This document shows, one piece after another, positions 31,573 through 36,159 of a stretch of 36,159 nucleotides of DNA. Every line of letters begins with the position of its first letter. Within the stretch, counting starts at the first letter, position 1. Source of the DNA: a virus; IMG/VR virus record IMGVR_UViG_3300020185_000135, positions 1 through 36,159 of that record; one strand, 5' to 3'. The notes under the pieces are model-generated. The model was not told where the DNA came from and made no database searches. It saw only the letters and a list, made by a program, of their open reading frames with translations. Both the position numbers and the translations under genes were made by a program.

Positions 31573-32784
31573 TTACTTAATGTTTTCTATGTTTAATATT
31601 TTTTTCATCTCTTCGGTACTCAATGGTATACCCAATATTTGTAGTTTCTCAAGTGCTTCTGCGTTGGTTTTCAATACCTGTGCTTCCTTTTCTCGGTCTA
31701 CTTGCATAATTGCAAGGTGAGAAAAATCTGCTTTTAAGTAAATACCCTCTTTATCAAGTCCCAATTGCTGTCCTATTGAGTCATACATTGCTTGTGTTTC
31801 TGGTATTATTGTATCGGTGTAAACCATTTTAATCGACTCTCTTACGTTTGCGTATGTACTTCCCTTTTCACTAGAGAAAATATTGTAATTCAATCCATAA
31901 GCATCGATTAAGGCAAGTTTGTCTGCGGTTTGTTCTTCAAACAACATGAGATCCTTTGTCGGATAAGACATCGGTTGCCAATTAACATTACTTTCAGTTA
32001 TAACTAATTCATCTTTTGATCTCTTATACCAATCCTTTTGGATCTGTTCACGTTCTTCCGGTGTCATGGGTATAGATCCCCCCATATCATTCTGTTGTGC
32101 AGAGAGGATACCAATAGCACCTAGATTCTCAAGTAATACGTTACGTTTGTGATATTGTGCTTTGAGATTCGACAACGGCCAGCGTAATGATTGTATTCTG
32201 CTATGAGGTTTTACAAGATTCATTCCGTCTTGAGTAGTCAAATAAACCATGTCTTCAACTTCGATCCTTTCAGAATTTTGGTCATCGTACATGAATTTAT
32301 AGTAATCTATTAACCCACCTGTTTCCATTTGGTTAAGTCTTTTACCACTTAAGAATATCTCGATATGATTACTCGGTAGTGGAACAAATAAGTTTCTAAT
32401 ATCAAATGATCTTTTAGGAGTGTATGCAAATACGTTTGAATATAGTCCGTCTTGTATAGACATCGAGTAAACTACATCAGACCAAGATTGTGTCGGGTTT
32501 GGATTGTTTATTAGATCGTTAAACCAATGATTCTCAATGACTTCCCCGTCTTCATTGCATAGGTAAGGTTTATTAGATTTCATCATACTTGCTCTTTTGT
32601 CAAGTACAGCACGAAGTTCTGGGATCTCTAGAAACAATTTCCATGCGTCAGAAGTGTCGATCCATACTGCTTCTTTGACTCCCCACATTTGATTAGTAAG
32701 GGGAAACATTCTATTGAATTGATCTATGTACCGATCCTCTTGATCGCGGTTACCAAAGAACGACTCCCAAACATTAAATTCCAT
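31573..32784 (-). CDS. Portal protein (HK97-type), 403 aa
   Basis: Typical portal features: N-terminal RASMMKSNKPYL-type strand, the WSDVVYSM segment, PLSNLKAQYHKRN helix (clip/stem region) and the SSEKGSTYANVRESIKMVYTDT region near residues 304-325. Length is standard. It forms the dodecameric head vertex through which DNA is packaged. It follows terL after a 28-bp gap. Confidence 0.9.
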   Translation of the reverse strand: MEFNVWESFFGNRDQEDRYIDQFNRMFPLTNQMWGVKEAVWIDTSDAWKLFLEIPELRAVLDKRASMMKSNKPYLCNEDGEVIENHWFNDLINNPNPTQSWSDVVYSMSIQDGLYSNVFAYTPKRSFDIRNLFVPLPSNHIEIFLSGKRLNQMETGGLIDYYKFMYDDQNSERIEVEDMVYLTTQDGMNLVKPHSRIQSLRWPLSNLKAQYHKRNVLLENLGAIGILSAQQNDMGGSIPMTPEEREQIQKDWYKRSKDELVITESNVNWQPMSYPTKDLMLFEEQTADKLALIDAYGLNYNIFSSEKGSTYANVRESIKMVYTDTIIPETQAMYDSIGQQLGLDKEGIYLKADFSHLAIMQVDREKEAQVLKTNAEALEKLQILGIPLSTEEMKKILNIENIK

Positions 32785-32812
32785 ACAGTTTTTTTGCTAA
32801 AGTACGAAACTT

Positions 32813-34171
32813 TTACAGGTTTTTAAACATCGATTGAGTAAAAATTGATAAACCAGCAAGACAATCGGGTGCGTCATCGTTTTTATTCTTACCCTCTTTG
32901 CTAAATCCTATTACGTTATCCATAAACTTCACACAGTCATTCGTCTTCTTTTGTACAAACGTAAATTTGTTCATAATAAAACCTGCATTCATTATGATCC
33001 TAGTGATCTTGTTTGTAGTGTTAGCTACTTGTAGTATTCTGGTACTCGTTAGTTTCTGTAGGTGACGAGAATACATTGCACCCATGTTATTCGATTCAAC
33101 ACGACACCATTTAACTTTCCATTGTTCTAATTTGGCTGCTACTAGAGGTAGGGTAATGTCTGTATTGTCTTTACTCATGAGATAGTCGGCAATGTAGATC
33201 TTCCCATGTACCCATGTTGCTATGACCATAGCGGTATAATCAACTCCTTGATCTGCTACATCAATGTATGCAAGTGATCCCTCTACTTCATATTGTGACA
33301 ATAAGTGATCAAAATCTTCTTGATTTACGTACTCGATCTCATTAAACAATCTACCCTCTATGTCTATTGGTTGTTGCATATACTCGGCTAACCATATATG
33401 TTCAGTCATTCGACTCCGTATATCCTCATATTGTTCGGTTGTCATAACGTCATTACAAAACGTGTGTCCTTTCTCATCTAATGCTGGTACTATGATCGAT
33501 TTATCGTATCTAGATTCATGTACGTTCTTCCCTATTACGTCATTCACCGACCAACGTGTCCCTATGTCGATCTTTGAACAATTACGTTCTAGTCTTGAAT
33601 CATGAGTTGCTTCTTTCCACTGTAGGATCTTGTCGTTTGCGTTCTCATTAATTGCACTCTCGATTCCTACATATAGATCATCGGTTATTGCTAATTTTGT
33701 TGCCCCGAATCCAATTATTGTTCCACCAACACCTGCGCCAAAGTAACCCACTTGCTTACTCTCGGTTGTGTTCCAACCTTGTAGGTTTGCTTTATCCTTT
33801 GAGATCCTAGTAGTAAATACTTCCTTGAATCTTGAAGATAATACTATTGCTCTTACGTCATAAGAAAACTTCGCATACAATGTAGCCGTACAGGTGTTTC
33901 TCATGACTGATTCTTTTGGATTCTTTCCTAGTGTCCATGCACAGAACAAAGATGTAATGTAGGACTTCCCTGCACGCGGAGGCATACTTACGGATAAACT
34001 ACGGATCTTAAGTTCTTCTATTTCTTGAAAAGCATCGGCTATCTCCTTAAGAAACAGTCGCTTACCAAAGAATTCTGGATCATAGTATTTACAAAACGAC
34101 CAAAAGTTTCTTCTTGATCCCTCTCTTTTAACGTACTCTAATAGGTATTTACGTTTGTGATTCGCTTGCAT
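32813..34171 (-). CDS. terL: Terminase large subunit
   Basis: A 452-residue protein. ATPase: Walker A PPRAGKS (64-70), Walker B-like LAITDDLY (160-167). Nuclease: AYIDVADQGVDYTA with D304, E359 in CRVESNN, and DDAPDCLAGL near the C-terminus. It pumps and cuts phage DNA at the portal. The start overlaps the end of the small subunit gene by 23 bp. I cannot tell pac from cos packaging from sequence alone. The terminal overlap of the window would suit a circularly permuted, headful genome. Confidence 0.94.
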   Translation of the reverse strand: MQANHKRKYLLEYVKREGSRRNFWSFCKYYDPEFFGKRLFLKEIADAFQEIEELKIRSLSVSMPPRAGKSYITSLFCAWTLGKNPKESVMRNTCTATLYAKFSYDVRAIVLSSRFKEVFTTRISKDKANLQGWNTTESKQVGYFGAGVGGTIIGFGATKLAITDDLYVGIESAINENANDKILQWKEATHDSRLERNCSKIDIGTRWSVNDVIGKNVHESRYDKSIIVPALDEKGHTFCNDVMTTEQYEDIRSRMTEHIWLAEYMQQPIDIEGRLFNEIEYVNQEDFDHLLSQYEVEGSLAYIDVADQGVDYTAMVIATWVHGKIYIADYLMSKDNTDITLPLVAAKLEQWKVKWCRVESNNMGAMYSRHLQKLTSTRILQVANTTNKITRIIMNAGFIMNKFTFVQKKTNDCVKFMDNVIGFSKEGKNKNDDAPDCLAGLSIFTQSMFKNL

Positions 34172-34532
34172 CGATTATTGTCAATATTTCGTCCGTAGAC
34201 AACTCACTTAAATCTGGCTCTTTTTGTGTACTTACCTCATACTCGGTCTTCTCTACATATCCTCTCTCTTTTCCTTTGGTCTTTAGATAGAATATTAACT
34301 CGGCAGTCTTACCCTCTTTAATTGCTTTGTAAAGCATTGTCTCGGCGAAGTCGATCATACTCTCTTCTTCATCTTTGATAATGTCTGCAAAGGACTTGTC
34401 ATACTTACGCCATTCGTAAAACGTATTTCTAGATATACCAACTTTACGACAACACGCACTTACGTTACAAGCCGTACTCTTGAACAACTCGACAAACAAC
34501 TCTTTTTTTTCTTCCTTTTTTATAGGTGTCAT
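34149..34532 (-). CDS. terS: Terminase small subunit, 127 aa
   Basis: An N-terminal helix-turn-helix (STACNVSACCRKVGISRNTF, about residues 17-36) is followed by a helical oligomerisation region (DFAETMLYKAIKEGKTAELI) and an acidic tail. The frame extends to a TTG at 34553, but ATG 34532, preceded by TACAAAA, is the normal-looking start. It recognises the packaging site and regulates the large subunit. It is the first gene of the late operon. Confidence 0.85.
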   Translation of the reverse strand: MTPIKKEEKKELFVELFKSTACNVSACCRKVGISRNTFYEWRKYDKSFADIIKDEEESMIDFAETMLYKAIKEGKTAELIFYLKTKGKERGYVEKTEYEVSTQKEPDLSELSTDEILTIIDASESQT

Positions 34533-34550
34533 TTTTGTACGTATTTGATC

Positions 34551-34581
34551 CAAATATACAACTTTTTTGCATGACGTAAAA
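34551..34581 (-). promoter_or_regulatory. Late promoter upstream of terS
   Basis: The minus strand has -7 box TATATTTG (34558-34551) with TTTT 19 bp upstream (34581-34578) where TTTG is expected. It lacks the shared early leader, consistent with a distinct late class. It starts immediately after the terminator of the upstream operon. Confidence 0.6.
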
Positions 34582-34606
34582 AAAGGGCAAACAACGTCTA
34601 CCCTTT
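34577..34606 (-). terminator. Intrinsic terminator separating early operon from late operon
   Basis: The minus strand reads AAAGGG, 13-nt loop, CCCTTT, continuing into T (34584-34578). It closes the 36060-34627 operon. Its T-run doubles as the -33 region of the terS promoter. Confidence 0.75.
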
Positions 34607-34626
34607 GATCGATTTAACAACTACAT

Positions 34627-35271
34627 CTAAAACATAGTTTGTTGGTTATTTTTTGCTTTCCATTCTGCCATGTGTCTTATACTCTTATGGTGAACATTTC
34701 TCTTGTCGTATCCGTAGAAACCGTCTTCTTTGATAGTTTTGTTTTGGAGATCCATAAGGTAAGAATTGAATTTATCTTCATAAGGATCCGTCATTTCAAC
34801 TTTATTTTCAAGTTTAGCACCCTCTTTTATGAAGTAATCAAATGATCGTCCGAGGATCTTGCCTTTTCTTGTATGATTATCTAGAGCAAAATCTGGAATG
34901 TCAAAATTGTCATCTGTTACCATTGCATACACTTTAGCATGATCGCAGATCCTAGATTTTGGAGATCTTACAAGCAACATGATAGCATGAATAACAACAA
35001 CTTCTGATCCGTGAGTATCTCCTAGTTCTAGGATTGTTTTATAGTTATTGTAAAGAGCATTTATTTGTTGTCCGATTTGGGGGTTTGCTAGTCCGATGTC
35101 TTCCGAAGCCACACACAACATTCTTTTCCATAAATACTTGGAGTATCCCGATGAGAATAATTCGATTCCAAAGTAAAGGGACTCACGTTCTAATCCTCTT
35201 CGTACACATTTTTGAAACGCACTAGAACATTCGTAAAAATCATAATCTTTTCTTGTTAAAATTTGAGGCAT
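34627..35271 (-). CDS. Stand-alone RarA/MgsA C-terminal-domain-like protein, 214 aa
   Basis: The sequence resembles the C-terminal region of the AAA+ recombination factor RarA/MgsA: SSAFQKCVRRG (16-26), WKRMLCVASEDIGLANP (48-64), SPKS (103-106) and DNHTRKGK (131-138). There is no Walker A or B, so the ATPase part is absent. The C-terminus is basic (WKAKNNQQTMF). RarA acts at stalled replication forks as a tetramer held by this domain, so the phage protein could form mixed assemblies with the host enzyme or bind its partners. That role is inference. Confidence 0.7.
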   Translation of the reverse strand: MPQILTRKDYDFYECSSAFQKCVRRGLERESLYFGIELFSSGYSKYLWKRMLCVASEDIGLANPQIGQQINALYNNYKTILELGDTHGSEVVVIHAIMLLVRSPKSRICDHAKVYAMVTDDNFDIPDFALDNHTRKGKILGRSFDYFIKEGAKLENKVEMTDPYEDKFNSYLMDLQNKTIKEDGFYGYDKRNVHHKSIRHMAEWKAKNNQQTMF

Positions 35272-35301
35272 AATTTATCTTTTTTTTAATTTAATATAAA
35301 C

Positions 35302-35577
35302 TTAATCATTTAATTCATGTTTGAGGTTTCTCAATTCAAAAATTATTGTATCAACTGACAAATCATAAGGGTTACTTTCATTGTTGTTTAAGAATTGATC
35401 TAATCCGTAGTTACCGTATGATTTCATTTTACTACTTACATTCCTATAACGAGGTTGATCTAAAATTTCTTGTAACTCTCCTAACGCATTGTTTACTGTA
35501 TCTTTGATATGTTGGATCATTTCGATATGTTCCATTATCTCTATACTTTCGGTTAATTGTGCGGCTGTTTTTGACAT
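35302..35577 (-). CDS. Unknown helical early protein, 91 aa
   Basis: The N-terminal half is helical (TESIEIMEHIEMIQHIKDTV), the middle polar (YRNVSSKMKSYGNYG). No domain is recognised. It lies between the coiled-coil first gene and the RarA-C-like gene, preceded by a stable RNA hairpin. Confidence 0.6.
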   Translation of the reverse strand: MSKTAAQLTESIEIMEHIEMIQHIKDTVNNALGELQEILDQPRYRNVSSKMKSYGNYGLDQFLNNNESNPYDLSVDTIIFELRNLKHELND

Positions 35578-35592
35578 TTTTTTAGTATTAGT

Positions 35593-35648
35593 GTATAAAG
35601 GGAGTCTTTAGAATTGTAACTATTAAACTCGACTAACTCCCTCTATAC
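35593..35648 (-). promoter_or_regulatory. 13-bp intercistronic RNA hairpin with 30-nt loop
   Basis: In the minus-strand transcript GTATAGAGGGAGT pairs with ACTCCCTTTATAC (35648-35636 with 35605-35593), 13 bp with one G-U pair and a 30-nt loop. There is no U-tract, so a terminator is unlikely. An mRNA processing, stability or translation-control element fits. The 5' arm shares GGGAGTT with the ParB leader stem. Confidence 0.55.
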
Positions 35649-35658
35649 TGATAAATAA

Positions 35659-36060
35659 TTAATAAATAACTGCGTATTTGTCGCTAAATTCTTCTAACGT
35701 TAATTCTTGTTTTTGATCCCAATCTCCACGATTATAATAGAACTTGTCATATTCTGGTTTGATCTCCATTAATTCCATTATTTGAAAAATATTTGATCTA
35801 TCTTTGGTTGCTCTTTTGTGTCTGCTTTCAAAGTTTTTAGTCATTGAGGCATACAATTTGATAAAAGATTCTAGTAAAGTATTGTCTTTTGCGTATTTCT
35901 CTTTTGCTTCTTCTAATTTCTTGTCGGTTTCTTTAATTAAAATCTCATTCACTTGTTGTACCTCATGAAGAAGTTTCCAACGATCCTGTAATTTTTGTAC
36001 TCCGTTTAGTAGGTTAGCAATGTTTCCGAAATCTGTGGTTAATTGTGCAATGTTTTTCAT
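35659..36060 (-). CDS. First gene of early operon A, coiled-coil protein, 133 aa
   Basis: Mostly helical (LQDRWKLLHEVQQVNEILIK, KKLEEAKEKYAKDN) with an acidic C-terminal segment ending DKYAVIY. No known domain. Its promoter and leader lie at 36074-36123 and, because of the terminal repeat, also at 52-101. Probably among the first phage proteins made. Confidence 0.68.
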   Translation of the reverse strand: MKNIAQLTTDFGNIANLLNGVQKLQDRWKLLHEVQQVNEILIKETDKKLEEAKEKYAKDNTLLESFIKLYASMTKNFESRHKRATKDRSNIFQIMELMEIKPEYDKFYYNRGDWDQKQELTLEEFSDKYAVIY

Positions 36061-36159
36061 GTTTTTTTTTTTTGTTATTGTTAAATCTGTTCCAAACTTA
36101 AGTCAATTATTTTGATCTGCAAGTGTTTTTCCCAAAAGTTTTTTTGGGTTATTTGGGTT
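36023..36159. repeat. Terminal direct repeat, right copy
   Basis: Matches 1-137 with two mismatches (36031 and 36033). It includes the start of the 133-aa gene, promoter A with its leader (15-mer at 36074-36088, -7 box at 36093-36100) and the TTGGGTT pair. Confidence 0.9.

Overview
The window is essentially a complete small tailed-phage (siphovirus-type) genome. Bases 1-137 repeat at 36023-36159, with two mismatches near one edge, so the sequence closes into a circle of about 36,022 bp. It is AT-rich (roughly one third G+C by eye) and every convincing gene lies on the minus strand. The host is very probably a member of the Bacteroidota, most likely a flavobacterium. The clear promoters have the Bacteroidota form TTTG-N19..21-TAnnTTTG, start codons sit in A-rich contexts without Shine-Dalgarno sequences, and several proteins match families typical of phages of that phylum. 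There is no integrase, tRNA, rRNA, CRISPR array or insertion sequence, so a virulent lifestyle is likely but not proven.

Read in the direction of transcription (high to low coordinates): (1) 36060-34627, a short early operon of two unknown proteins and a stand-alone RarA/MgsA C-terminal-like domain, ending in a terminator. (2) 34532-13837, the late operon, starting from its own promoter directly behind that terminator: small and large terminase, portal, prohead protease, HK97-type capsid, head-tail connectors, tail tube, overlapping tail-assembly-chaperone-like frames, a 1300-residue tape measure, tail-tip and fibre proteins, then holin, a small membrane protein and an amidase endolysin. (3) 13687-9592, replication: initiator-like protein, DnaB helicase, NinG and small proteins. 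(4) 9513-6724, recombination: ERF annealing protein, YqaJ-like exonuclease, OB-fold DUF3127 protein, XRE regulator, terminator. (5) 6572-3992, small proteins plus a predicted glycosyltransferase. (6) 3845-2451, small unknown proteins. (7) 2338-199, a coupled ParB-like/glycosyltransferase/glycosyltransferase operon.

Two things stand out. First, three predicted GT-A glycosyltransferases of the type linked to phage DNA base hypermodification occur with a ParB-like protein and a small partner, but with no recognisable base hydroxylase or hydroxymethylase. Second, five early operons share a promoter followed by a near-identical 5' leader containing AGATTTAACAATAAC. The structured leader of the ParB/glycosyltransferase operon carries the exact reverse complement of that 15-mer, placed between the arms of a hairpin. 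The three variant leader copies differ only by changes that keep pairing through G-U wobble. This suggests an undescribed RNA-RNA (or operator-based) regulatory link between the modification operon and the rest of the early genes.

Further signals are five TTGG motifs spaced 11, 10, 10 and 11 bp inside the initiator gene (possible origin iterons), marked enrichment of GATC, and several mini-genes, including a 23-residue four-cysteine peptide coupled to ninG.
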